The notes under the pieces: model-generated
Told to the model about the DNA's origin: nothing
Databases searched by the model: none
What the model saw: only the letters and a program-made list of their open reading frames with translations
Translations under genes and position numbers: made by a program
Part shown: positions 1 through 7,210 of the stretch, piece by piece
How the letters are laid out: each line of letters starts with the position of its first letter
Position numbering within the stretch: position 1 is the stretch's first letter
DNA from: Firm-04 sp964463355
GTDB lineage: Bacteria > Bacillota > Clostridia > Oscillospirales > Ruminococcaceae
Direction of reading: 5' to 3'
Assembly: GCA_964463355.1 (NCBI GenBank)
Contig: CAYXBP010000005.1
Span: 1 to 64,000, forward strand
DNA: 64,000 nt

Positions 1-63
1 TAAGCTCATTCGCGTTGAAAATACTTGGATGGAAGCGTCCCGGGAAGATAAATCAATGCCGGC
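1..63 (+). rRNA. rrf: 5S rRNA, 3' part (cut by window start)
   Basis: The first 63 bases read as the 3' half of a 5S rRNA. They begin with the conserved TAAGC, carry the loop region around GGATGGAAGCGTCCCGGGA, and end in GCCGGC, which in complete molecules pairs with the 5' end. A Rho-independent terminator and a tRNA follow directly, as is usual at the end of an rRNA operon. The 5' half lies outside the window. Confidence 0.85.
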
Positions 64-66
64 ACT

Positions 67-95
67 AGCCAGAGAAGTCTTGTTCTCTGGCTTTT
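67..95 (+). terminator. Rho-independent terminator after 5S rRNA
   Basis: A perfect 10-bp stem, AGCCAGAGAA (67-76) with TTCTCTGGCT (83-92), has a 6-base loop and runs into T residues. It would end the rRNA transcript before the tRNA. Confidence 0.85.
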
Positions 96-105
96 CCTGT
101 ATCAG

Positions 106-176
106 TGGGGTATCGCCAAGTGGTAAGGCACCAGACTTTGACTCTGGCATTCGTAGGTTCAAATCCTGCTACCCCA
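106..176 (+). tRNA. trnQ: tRNA-Gln (anticodon TTG)
   Basis: A 71-base cloverleaf. The acceptor stem is TGGGGTA (106-112) with TACCCCA (170-176). The anticodon stem CCAGA/TCTGG encloses CTTTGAC, giving anticodon TTG for glutamine. The T-loop GTTCAAATC is standard. CCA is not encoded. Confidence 0.95.
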
Positions 177-186
177 ATTTCAAGGC

Positions 187-214
187 AAAAGCTCCCCTAT
201 GGGAGCTTTTGTGT
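187..214 (+). terminator. Terminator after tRNA-Gln (also faces the minus-strand gene end)
   Basis: Stem AAAAGCTCCC (187-196) pairs with GGGAGCTTTT (201-210) around a 4-base loop. The A-run on one side and T-run on the other let it work in both directions, so it can also serve the nucleotidyltransferase gene that ends at 248. Confidence 0.85.
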
Positions 215-247
215 TTTATGGATGTAAATCGATGTAAGTCGTCAACA

Positions 248-1375
248 TCATAAAAGCTTATTTGAATCATGCAGTAGATGAAGTTCCTCCTTTGCGTTTT
301 TCCTGCGTACAGTTATGCCTCTTAGCAAACGAAATGCCCACCCAATTGGCAGCAGAATTTTATGACGATAAAAGAATGGATACGGCTGTTCATAGTGTTC
401 TATCGGCGGAAAGATACGGTAGAGAACATATCTGAATTTTGATGTGCTACCTGTCTTTTCTGTAAATTCCTCAATTCTGTAATCAATAACGTGTTTTCGT
501 GTTCCGTGTGTGCCTGAGAGCAGGTAAAATTCTAGCATTTCTCTTTCTTCATCAGATAAAGATAAGTGATCTGGATCTTCAAATACTTTCTTGCTTAGGT
601 CACGTGATTTTTGTTCAAACTCAGTGATCCCAAGGATATCGGTTTGCCTTCGGATGAAACCCCAGTCTAGGAGATTCTCTTTTTCTTTCAGATATACATA
701 GCAATCCAGAATTGATCGTACGCCAATCCCGCCATGAAAATAGTGCTTGTACTCATGAGCGATCATGTACACATAAAAATCTTCGTCAGAAAGATAGAAT
801 TCATACTTGTTTTTTTTATCTTTGATAAGGCGCGCCTGGATTTTCGAATAGTAATCATGGAGTTTTTTTTCCTTTTCAGTGAATAATTCTGTGTGCATTT
901 CAAAGTTGTACACGGGAGGCTTCAAGTATGTATCGTGATTCTTTTTACCCACGCTTTCGGCGGTATATCCACGATTTTTCATGAACGCACAAAGCTGCAT
1001 TTGATATGATTTGTCATAATAGATATCATTATCGGACATCTGTCGCATTCCAAGTTTGGGATAAAGCTCTTTCAGAATTACTCCCTTTAAGGGCATATAC
1101 AGGATCTTGTTCTGTTCCATAAAATCAAGGATAATTTTTCGTTCTGCATCAAGCAAGATGTTTTTTCGAATTGCTTTTGATTTTGCTTCCATGAAACTAG
1201 CATCTGCGATACCTGCTGATTCCAGACCCATACAGACAATTGCCGAAAGGCTATGGAACTGAGATATCTGAAATAGTTCGTGGAAATCTATCTGAGCAAT
1301 TCGTTCATCGTTCGGTTTTATATTATTTACAGCGCATGCTGCTAAGTAGAGCATATCATAAGCGGTTTCTTTCAT
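248..1375 (-). CDS. NTP_transf_5-like nucleotidyltransferase of the peptide cluster
   Basis: A 375-residue protein resembling the uncharacterised nucleotidyltransferase family PF14907 (NTP_transf_5). Seen: the core LKGVILKELYP near residues 96-106, followed by R-x-MSDNDI with Asp115 and Asp117 as the likely metal-binding pair. A His/Tyr-rich helical C-terminal half follows, and there is no signal peptide. It is the last gene of the minus-strand cluster that starts at 5018, 15 bases after the ABC exporter gene. Members of this family are known from some lasso-peptide and PqqD-linked clusters. By inference it could attach a nucleotide or similar group to the cluster's peptide or to a partner protein. 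Its substrate is unknown. Confidence 0.7.
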   Translation of the reverse strand: MKETAYDMLYLAACAVNNIKPNDERIAQIDFHELFQISQFHSLSAIVCMGLESAGIADASFMEAKSKAIRKNILLDAERKIILDFMEQNKILYMPLKGVILKELYPKLGMRQMSDNDIYYDKSYQMQLCAFMKNRGYTAESVGKKNHDTYLKPPVYNFEMHTELFTEKEKKLHDYYSKIQARLIKDKKNKYEFYLSDEDFYVYMIAHEYKHYFHGGIGVRSILDCYVYLKEKENLLDWGFIRRQTDILGITEFEQKSRDLSKKVFEDPDHLSLSDEEREMLEFYLLSGTHGTRKHVIDYRIEEFTEKTGSTSKFRYVLYRIFPPIEHYEQPYPFFYRHKILLPIGWAFRLLRGITVRRKNAKEELHLLHDSNKLL

Positions 1376-1390
1376 GGTGTACCTCGATTC

Positions 1391-3064
1391 TTACGCCTGT
1401 TTTGTCATTGTAATTACTTTGTTGCAGATTCGGAGTGCTGCTGGACGATGTGTCACGATGAGGAGAGTTTTATCTGGCAGCTGTTTTAAGTTTTCTAGCA
1501 ATGATTTCTCTGTCTGTTCGTCCAATGCGCTGGTTGCTTCATCTAGAAGTAAGATGGGATGATTGGAAAAAACCGCTCTTGCGACAGCAATTCTTTGCAT
1601 CTGTCCTTCTGAAAGCCCTGCACCACATTCGCCGAGAACCGTATCAATTCCGTTGTCTAAATCATCTACAAATGTATCTGCGCAGGCTATTTTGAGCGCA
1701 GATCGTATCGCGGCATCATCCTGCATATTTGATTCGTCACTAAAAGCAACCACCTCACGAATTGTACCGCTCATCAGTCCATTTCCCTGCGGCACATAGG
1801 CGAATAGTCTTCGATATCGACTTGACAGCGTTTCGTCCTCACCATGTTTTTTTAATAATGTGATTTTACCGCCGTCGCATTGATAAAGGGACATCAAAAG
1901 CTTGAAGAGTGTCGATTTTCCGCAGCCAGAGTTGCCTGTTACCGCGATACAATCGCCCTTTGTAATCTGAATATTCACTTTTTTTAGCGCGTCAATATCA
2001 CCGTTTTTGCTATATGAAAAATCAACATTTTCAAATGCTATGCCTGCGAAATCATTGCTGTAAAAATCTTGTATCTGATGGCTGTCTATGATTGCATCGG
2101 AGCAATCGTTTTCAATATCTTCAACTTGGATAAGGCGTTCCGCACTTGCCATCATCGCATAAAACTTCGGCAAATAGCCCGTGATATTTGCAAACGGCGA
2201 TTGAATCTGCGAAATAAGGTGTAGGATGGCTGTCAACGTGCCATACGAAACGGTTCCGTTCAGAATCCCGAAGCCACTGTAAGCCAGCCCCACAAGATAC
2301 ATGCCGTTCATGGCTGCTGAAAACCCAGTATTGCATAGATTGGAAAAATGATTTTTTTTCATTCGTGCAGATTGATGAGAATCCATTTTTTCTTGCATCT
2401 TGTTTTTCACCAGGTTTTCGGCTGAAAAAGAGCGCACGATCAACAGATTTTCGAGATGCTCTTGTAGAAAAATACGCAGTTTTCCGTCCTTTTCTTGCAC
2501 TGTTTTATGTAGTTGCTTGAGGATTCGCCGAAACGAATACGTCAAGAAAATCATTGCTATACCGCCTGGAAAAAGAAGGATTGCAAATCTTGGCTCTAAT
2601 GCAAGGATCATGATTAGCGCACTGAACAGTTTTACCAGCATCCCCACAATATTTGGCAGAATCTCCACAGCTCCGTTTGCACAGACTACTGTATCAGATG
2701 TCAGATGATTGAGCCAATCTCCAGAGTGTACGGTGGATACGGCAGCATAATCCTTCATTAAAATTTCCGAAAATAGTCTTTCTTTCAGCGCGTTTTCAAC
2801 GGATGACCGTGATTTTTCCTCCAGCCAACGGGCAACGCCTCGCAGCAGGATCTGCGCAATCACCAACGCAACAAGCAAAACTAGAAAAAAGAAAAATCCA
2901 TTCTGATTCTGCGATGTTGCGCAGTCGATGATTCTTTGCAGAAACACAGCAAAAACAACACTGCTGATGCCGAAAGCCGCCTGAATGATTGTGAGCACGA
3001 TAATACTAATTTTTTGTTTCCCGATGACTGCTAGCAGCCATTTTATCGATGATAATTTTTCCAT
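1391..3064 (-). CDS. ABC exporter, fused permease and ATPase
   Basis: A 557-residue half-transporter: about six membrane helices in residues 1-300, then an ATPase domain. Walker A is GNSGCGKSTL, the signature is LSEGQMQR, and Walker B is ILLLDEATSALD. There is no N-terminal C39 peptidase domain, so leader removal would fall to another enzyme; the neighbouring signal-peptidase-like protein is a candidate. The ATG at 3064 is chosen because AAAGG lies about eight bases upstream. An in-frame start at 3133 has no good ribosome site and would lengthen the overlap. The gene overlaps the end of the peptidase gene by 22 bases, which implies translational coupling. Likely job: export of the cluster's peptide. 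Confidence 0.85.
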   Translation of the reverse strand: MEKLSSIKWLLAVIGKQKISIIVLTIIQAAFGISSVVFAVFLQRIIDCATSQNQNGFFFFLVLLVALVIAQILLRGVARWLEEKSRSSVENALKERLFSEILMKDYAAVSTVHSGDWLNHLTSDTVVCANGAVEILPNIVGMLVKLFSALIMILALEPRFAILLFPGGIAMIFLTYSFRRILKQLHKTVQEKDGKLRIFLQEHLENLLIVRSFSAENLVKNKMQEKMDSHQSARMKKNHFSNLCNTGFSAAMNGMYLVGLAYSGFGILNGTVSYGTLTAILHLISQIQSPFANITGYLPKFYAMMASAERLIQVEDIENDCSDAIIDSHQIQDFYSNDFAGIAFENVDFSYSKNGDIDALKKVNIQITKGDCIAVTGNSGCGKSTLFKLLMSLYQCDGGKITLLKKHGEDETLSSRYRRLFAYVPQGNGLMSGTIREVVAFSDESNMQDDAAIRSALKIACADTFVDDLDNGIDTVLGECGAGLSEGQMQRIAVARAVFSNHPILLLDEATSALDEQTEKSLLENLKQLPDKTLLIVTHRPAALRICNKVITMTKQA

Positions 3065-3489
3065 TTTGCACGCCTTTTCAAGCAATTTTTCGTCCTCAGT
3101 ATCAACGCACGAATACAAAAAAAGTCGCACCACAAATGCACATACAAACAGTATTTTTTATCGTTCACAGAAACTGTCCTTCCATCGCGGACAATTCCAG
3201 TCAAAACTCCGATCATATGGCGATCAGTGATTCCGTACTCTTTTTGCCAACGATTGTCCCCGCACATCACGTAATCATTCTTGCGGATTTTCAAGATTCG
3301 GTGCAGAACATACTGTCCCGAATCTCTTTTGTACAATGGAACATCGTATTTTTTCAGTTTGCCGTTTATTCTCTCGATGATGAGTAAGTCACGATTTTGG
3401 CGAATCAAGGGCATCATGCTATCGCCGACATTCGTATAAATGAGTTTGCCGGTGCGGTTGATTTCTTCCTCAAAGGTGGATTTACTCAT
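3043..3489 (-). CDS. S26 signal peptidase, SipW-like
   Basis: A 148-residue serine peptidase of the S24/S26 type. Seen: GDSMMPLI with likely nucleophile Ser24, LHRI with His63, and CGDN around residue 77. The Ser/His arrangement resembles SipW and archaeal/ER signal peptidases more than the Ser/Lys LepB type. A hydrophobic C-terminal stretch (YVHLWCDFFCIRALIL) could be a membrane anchor. The gene overlaps both the PqqD-like gene before it and the ABC exporter gene after it, so it belongs to the same translation unit. Inferred role: cleaving the leader from the small peptide or another exported product of the cluster. Confidence 0.8.
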   Translation of the reverse strand: MSKSTFEEEINRTGKLIYTNVGDSMMPLIRQNRDLLIIERINGKLKKYDVPLYKRDSGQYVLHRILKIRKNDYVMCGDNRWQKEYGITDRHMIGVLTGIVRDGRTVSVNDKKYCLYVHLWCDFFCIRALILRTKNCLKRRAKWKNYHR

Positions 3490-3742
3490 CTATTGCACCA
3501 ATACTGCGCAGAGTGTCCAGAATTTTCTTCACATCTTTGCAGATGGTTTCCCTCGGTGCGTCATACTTTTCAAGCATTGTTTCCACGATTTCCGACTCGC
3601 TTGTTTCCGATTTCAGGCAATCCACGATTGATGCAGCTGTCCTGTTACTGCGGACAAGTCCACTGAATCCTGTGCTGCCTGTAGAAACCATGATTTGCTC
3701 GCCGTCCGCTTCGTGCGTGATGAAACTCTCTTTCAGTTTCAT
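3482..3742 (-). CDS. PqqD-like protein (RiPP recognition element)
   Basis: An 86-residue protein with the size and pattern of PqqD family members. A beta-rich N-terminal half ends in TGSTGFSGLVRSNRTA, and helices follow (AASIVDCL, SEIVETMLEKY, ICKDVKKILDTLRSIGAI). PqqD-fold proteins bind leader peptides of ribosomally made natural products and present them to modifying enzymes. The gene overlaps its neighbours by 4 bases upstream and 8 downstream. Finding this family beside a tiny ORF, a peptidase and an exporter is the main reason to read the locus as a peptide-processing cluster. Confidence 0.8.
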   Translation of the reverse strand: MKLKESFITHEADGEQIMVSTGSTGFSGLVRSNRTAASIVDCLKSETSESEIVETMLEKYDAPRETICKDVKKILDTLRSIGAIDE

Positions 3743-4479
3743 AAATATTCTCCTTTCATTCCATCATATGCGATTTTCGCAGCTGCCATATCCGTATTAC
3801 AGCCCAACTTGTAAAGTGATACCCTACTCGCAACTTTATCCAAAATCTCCAATGTTTTCTGCATTTTTGCAGGTTGCTGCGGGCGATGTGTCTGCTGTAA
3901 AAGCATGGGATATGCCGCTGCTTTTGAAATTGGCGCAATATGGTTCTCGCTTTCTCTTGTCAGAATGCAGATTGCTTTCAGTGGAACAGAAATACGACTA
4001 CTTAGTCGATGCTTGCCATCCCATGGTGTACCATGCACGATAACATCTTTTTCGGTGATCTGGATCAACGGCTTGTCGTCATTGATCATTACTACGCGGT
4101 TGCCGAAGTACATTCTCCAAAGGCGCGTGTGGGTGGATTTTCCTGTACCGCTTTTGGCTGTGAACAAGTAGCCGATACCGTCCACCGCCACAGCTGAACC
4201 ATGAAACAAGAGTGTATCATACTCAAGCAAGTTTTCCGCAATTTGGCGATATACCGCAAGGGTTTCCAGATAGCTGTCCGGGTAATTCTGTATGGGGCGT
4301 CCCTCTTTCCTGCTTTCCGCAGCAGATTTTTCCCGTTCACGGTCAATATCGCATTGCAATGTCCTCACACTGAAATCTTCGGTTTCATTGCAGAGATAAT
4401 CCCTACAGAGGGTATGAACTTCGTTATAAATTGCATCGATCGCAATTCGTTTTCCGCCGATTTTGTACACATGCTTCAT
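3739..4479 (-). CDS. HPr-kinase-like P-loop protein
   Basis: A 246-residue protein resembling the C-terminal domain of HPr kinase/phosphorylase. Seen: FHGSAVAVDG near residue 92, Walker A SGTGKST (Lys114), and INDDKPLI with Asp134/Asp135, then GTPWDGK. It lacks the N-terminal half of true HprK, and no HPr gene is nearby. Relatives in lasso-peptide clusters phosphorylate a serine of the peptide (known for the paeninodin type). Here the putative peptide has Ser and several Thr after a DVITTS motif, so peptide phosphorylation is plausible but unproven. The stop overlaps the start of the PqqD-like gene. Confidence 0.75.
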   Translation of the reverse strand: MKHVYKIGGKRIAIDAIYNEVHTLCRDYLCNETEDFSVRTLQCDIDREREKSAAESRKEGRPIQNYPDSYLETLAVYRQIAENLLEYDTLLFHGSAVAVDGIGYLFTAKSGTGKSTHTRLWRMYFGNRVVMINDDKPLIQITEKDVIVHGTPWDGKHRLSSRISVPLKAICILTRESENHIAPISKAAAYPMLLQQTHRPQQPAKMQKTLEILDKVASRVSLYKLGCNTDMAAAKIAYDGMKGEYL

Positions 4480-4482
4480 AGA

Positions 4483-4827
4483 TTACACCGCGGGAACGAA
4501 CGGCAGTTTAATTACATCATCGCTTGTAGTAGATGAAACCGTTTCCGTTACTGTTTCTTCTGTGTTCTCTTTCGGTGGATCGGTCGTTTTCACATCGGTA
4601 ACCGTGTTTTCGTTGCTCATGATAGGCAATTCCTTCTGGTCAGTGCTACTGGTGGAATTTGTTGTTTCGGTTTGCGATGTTGTGTCAGGATCGCCTGAGT
4701 GGCAGGTGCTTGTTGTTGTGGTACTTGTGGTGTTTTCAGAGCCGCTGTCTGTTTTTGTATTGCCGTTCTCGCCGCAGGCTGCAAACAGCAGCGTGGCTGC
4801 AATACACACCCAAAGGATTTTTTTCAT
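4483..4827 (-). CDS. Small Thr/Ser-rich lipoprotein
   Basis: A 114-residue predicted lipoprotein with signal peptide MKKILWVCIAATLLFAAC, the lipobox being FAAC with Cys18. The mature part is low-complexity and rich in Thr, Ser, Glu and Asp, with no recognisable domain. Its last residues, DDVIKLPFVPAV, echo the DVI motif of the small peptide encoded just upstream. AAGGAG lies before the ATG. It sits between the putative precursor and the kinase-like gene, 3 bases from the latter. It could be an immunity protein, a surface carrier or a second substrate. The sequence does not decide between these. Confidence 0.75.
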   Translation of the reverse strand: MKKILWVCIAATLLFAACGENGNTKTDSGSENTTSTTTTSTCHSGDPDTTSQTETTNSTSSTDQKELPIMSNENTVTDVKTTDPPKENTEETVTETVSSTTSDDVIKLPFVPAV

Positions 4828-4845
4828 AATTGCTCCTTATTAACA

Positions 4846-4877
4846 GAAACAGACACCTTTTACAAGATGTCTGTTTC
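4846..4877 (-). promoter_or_regulatory. Strong stem-loop between precursor and lipoprotein genes
   Basis: On the minus strand GAAACAGACATCTT pairs with AAGGTGTCTGTTTC around GTAA, giving a 14-bp stem with one G-U pair. No T-run follows, so it is not a classical terminator. Its place just after the precursor stop fits an mRNA-stabilising or attenuating hairpin that would raise precursor relative to downstream proteins. Confidence 0.6.
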
Positions 4878-4892
4878 GATGCTGTCTCATTC

Positions 4893-5018
4893 TTACATCA
4901 ACGGTGTTTCGTTAATGTCATCGCCAGGGGTAAAACTAGGAATAAGGCTTGTGGTAATCACATCCTCGCATTCAAATTCGACTACTTTCATTTCCGGTGC
5001 TGTGTATACTTCTTTCAC
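4893..5018 (-). CDS. Putative precursor peptide (41 aa) of the PqqD/HprK-like cluster
   Basis: A 41-residue ORF starting with GTG at 5018, placed six bases behind a near-perfect ribosome site GGAGGTG. The upstream in-frame ATG at 5033 overlaps that site and is unlikely. The N-terminal part has Y-x-x-P (Tyr5, Pro8), a pattern known from lasso-type leaders that bind PqqD-like proteins. Next come a hydrophobic/acidic strand (MKVVEFECED), then DVITTS and a Pro/Thr/Asp-rich tail ending in ETPLM. There is one Cys (17) and no signal peptide or membrane segment. It is the first gene of the cluster. Peptides with this YxxP...DVITTS layout are, to my recollection, common unnamed ORFs in clostridia. The product is unknown. 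Confidence 0.65.
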   Translation of the reverse strand: MKEVYTAPEMKVVEFECEDVITTSLIPSFTPGDDINETPLM

Positions 5019-5091
5019 TGTAATCACCTCCATCTCACAATATGCCTCTCCTAAGAGCAGCCATCCCAGTGATTTTATGCCCCATACGGCA

Positions 5092-5829
5092 TCATACAGT
5101 GGGGACTTCTGCTGCAAGGTCAGTATCGGCTGCCAAACCCGCCAGCGGATCTACCGCGGGTGCCATACCCATTTCAGCCATCAGACGCTCCAACTCGGTA
5201 TCCACCTTTGCGTTACGCTCCAGTTCCTCAAAGGTGGCCACCTCTTCGGGCTTGCCAGAGCCAGCAATCTCTGCAAATGCGGAAGCCTCTGCCTCTTTGC
5301 GCTCAATGCGCTCCTCCATTTTTGCGAGCTTATCAAAGCCGCTGTTGGTATCAATCCCACCCAGACTCTGTGCCAATTCCTTGGTAGTATCAGCCATCTG
5401 AGAGCGTGCGATCAGCATTGCCTCACGGCTCTTCGCCTCCTGCATTTTTGCTTTCAGCACCTCAACCTGGTTACGGATTGCTTCGGTCTGGTTGGATATG
5501 GTTTCATACATCTCACGATAATTCGCGACATCCTCGTCAGCCTTTACCTTGCTTGCCAAAGCTTTCTTAGCGAGTTCGGTATCGCCAGCTTTCAGGGCAG
5601 CCTTTGCGCGGCTTTCCCAGCTTGCGGAAACTGCACAGGCATTGCGGTACTGTTTTTCCACCATGCGTTCGCTTGCAACTGCCTTGCCCAGTGCCTGTGT
5701 TGATTTCGTCAGCTCTTTCTGCATATCGTTGATGATTTGCTTTACGAGCTTTTCGGGATCTTCTGCCTTGTCGAGCAGATCATTGATGTTTGCCTTAAGA
5801 ATATCGCTGATTCTGGAAAAAATGCCCAT
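5092..5829 (-). CDS. pspA: PspA/IM30 family membrane-stress protein
   Basis: A 245-residue, almost wholly helical coiled-coil protein. The typical N-terminus MGIFSRISDILKANINDLLD is followed by EDPEKLVKQIINDMQ, as in PspA, LiaH and Vipp1. The family binds the cytoplasmic face of the membrane, oligomerises and protects bilayer integrity under envelope stress. The C-terminal 40 residues form an acidic, Ala-rich tail. The peptide cluster begins 73 bases after its stop on the same strand, with no obvious terminator between. Read-through from pspA into the cluster is therefore possible. Confidence 0.92.
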   Translation of the reverse strand: MGIFSRISDILKANINDLLDKAEDPEKLVKQIINDMQKELTKSTQALGKAVASERMVEKQYRNACAVSASWESRAKAALKAGDTELAKKALASKVKADEDVANYREMYETISNQTEAIRNQVEVLKAKMQEAKSREAMLIARSQMADTTKELAQSLGGIDTNSGFDKLAKMEERIERKEAEASAFAEIAGSGKPEEVATFEELERNAKVDTELERLMAEMGMAPAVDPLAGLAADTDLAAEVPTV

Positions 5830-5975
5830 TGTAGTATCCTCCTAAGTAATCTTAATCAATCGGAAACGGGACGACATACAATCCCCTACGCTAATTATAA
5901 CAAATTTGGAGGCGATTGTCAAGGAGAATTCAGTAAAACCTGTAAATTGCTTGCGTAGGATGCTTTGCACTTGTG

Positions 5976-6542
5976 TTATAAGCCGATGGCGTATCCTGCG
6001 ATAATGCCCACCACAGCAGAAATGCAGATAATGATAATGGGGTGGATCTTTTTCAATGCCAACACGGACATGACGGCAAACAGCCCGAGGGATACCCAGA
6101 ATGCCGCAGTGGTAAACACAGATGTGTGGAATCCGTTTGCAAAGAATACCGTTTGCCCCATGGAGAGCATGGCAGAGCCGATCAGACCGATGACGGCAGG
6201 CTTCAGCCCTGCCATACAGCCCTGCATGATCTTGCTTTTTTGGAATTTGTCGTAAATCTGCGCAACGATCAGGATGACGATGACGGAGGGCATCACGACG
6301 CCGAGGGTTGCACATACGCCACCCCAGATGCCGCCCATCTGGTTGCCCACGTAGGTGGCAATATTAATGGCAAATGGCCCAGGGGTGCTTTCGCTGACTG
6401 CTACGAAGTTGATGAGATCCGCCTGTGACAGCCAGTTGTTTGCGGCGACCTCCTCTTGAATCAGGGGAAGCATTGCGTAACCGCCACCGAAAGTGAACAA
6501 TCCGATTTTGAAAAACGTGAGAAACAGCTTCAGGAAAATCAT
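5976..6542 (-). CDS. Chromate transporter family subunit (second half)
   Basis: A 188-residue membrane protein of the CHR (PF02417) family. Near residue 17 it has FTFGGGYAMLPLI, and SESTPGPFAINIATYVG follows at about 50-66; both are family hallmarks. In many Firmicutes the two CHR domains are separate genes, as here: the start overlaps the stop of the partner gene by 4 bases. The pair presumably forms one anion transporter. Chromate efflux is the family name; the natural substrate in an anaerobe is uncertain. Confidence 0.9.
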   Translation of the reverse strand: MIFLKLFLTFFKIGLFTFGGGYAMLPLIQEEVAANNWLSQADLINFVAVSESTPGPFAINIATYVGNQMGGIWGGVCATLGVVMPSVIVILIVAQIYDKFQKSKIMQGCMAGLKPAVIGLIGSAMLSMGQTVFFANGFHTSVFTTAAFWVSLGLFAVMSVLALKKIHPIIIICISAVVGIIAGYAIGL

Positions 6543-7129
6543 TGTTTTGCACCTCGCTTTTCGTGCCTGGCGTGAATGAACGAAGCGATAAGACCTGTCA
6601 GTGCGCAGCCGATAATCACAAACAGCACATTAACATCAAAAAATGCCACTACGATCAGTGCCACTACGGCAATGCAGTAGGAGAAGATCTTTTTTGGGCA
6701 TTGTTTGTACATTGACCACCATGCTTTGAGAATCAACGCCAACACCCCTGCACGAATGCCGAAAAACGCGTACTGCACCGCTTTCAGGGACTGGAACTCG
6801 TTGAGGACATAGGAAATGAGCGTAATGCATACAAACGATGGCAGCACCACACCAAAGGTTGCCAATGCAGCACCCAACACGCCTGCCACGCGGTATCCAA
6901 CAAAAGTTGCGGTATTAATGGCGATTGGCCCAGGGGTAGATTCTGCAATTGCAACAATGTTCAGGATATCCTGGTCACTGATCCATTTTTTGTTTTCCAC
7001 AACCTCTCTTTGGATCAGTGGAATCATAGCATAGCCACCGCCAAAGGTAAATGCACCGATGCGGAAAAACGATGCGAACAATCCCCACAGCCGTTTGCCG
7101 TAGGTATCGCTTGGTTGATTGGTTTTCAT
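6539..7129 (-). CDS. Chromate transporter family subunit (first half)
   Basis: A 196-residue membrane protein, paralogous to the gene that follows. FTFGGGYAMIPLIQREV lies at about 27-43 and AESTPGPIAINTATFVG at 71-87. About five to six membrane helices are visible. It ends in a basic tail (RHEKRGAKQ). The overlap with its partner indicates coupled expression of a two-subunit CHR transporter. Confidence 0.9.
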   Translation of the reverse strand: MKTNQPSDTYGKRLWGLFASFFRIGAFTFGGGYAMIPLIQREVVENKKWISDQDILNIVAIAESTPGPIAINTATFVGYRVAGVLGAALATFGVVLPSFVCITLISYVLNEFQSLKAVQYAFFGIRAGVLALILKAWWSMYKQCPKKIFSYCIAVVALIVVAFFDVNVLFVIIGCALTGLIASFIHARHEKRGAKQ

Positions 7130-7210
7130 AGACAGCCTTCCTTCCGTGATAGCGTTTTCTTGCCATAGGTATTATACTCTGTTTTCGTCATATTGTCAAG
7201 CATTGTGCAA

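Noticed and set aside
3043..5018. Calling the cluster a lasso-peptide locus outright
   Set aside because: PqqD-like, kinase-like and exporter genes fit, but neither the transglutaminase-like protease nor the asparagine-synthetase-like cyclase is present in or beside the cluster.
4699..5703. A 334-codon plus-strand open frame opposite pspA and the peptide cluster
   Set aside because: It is antisense to well-supported genes, has no ribosome site and shows no protein family features.
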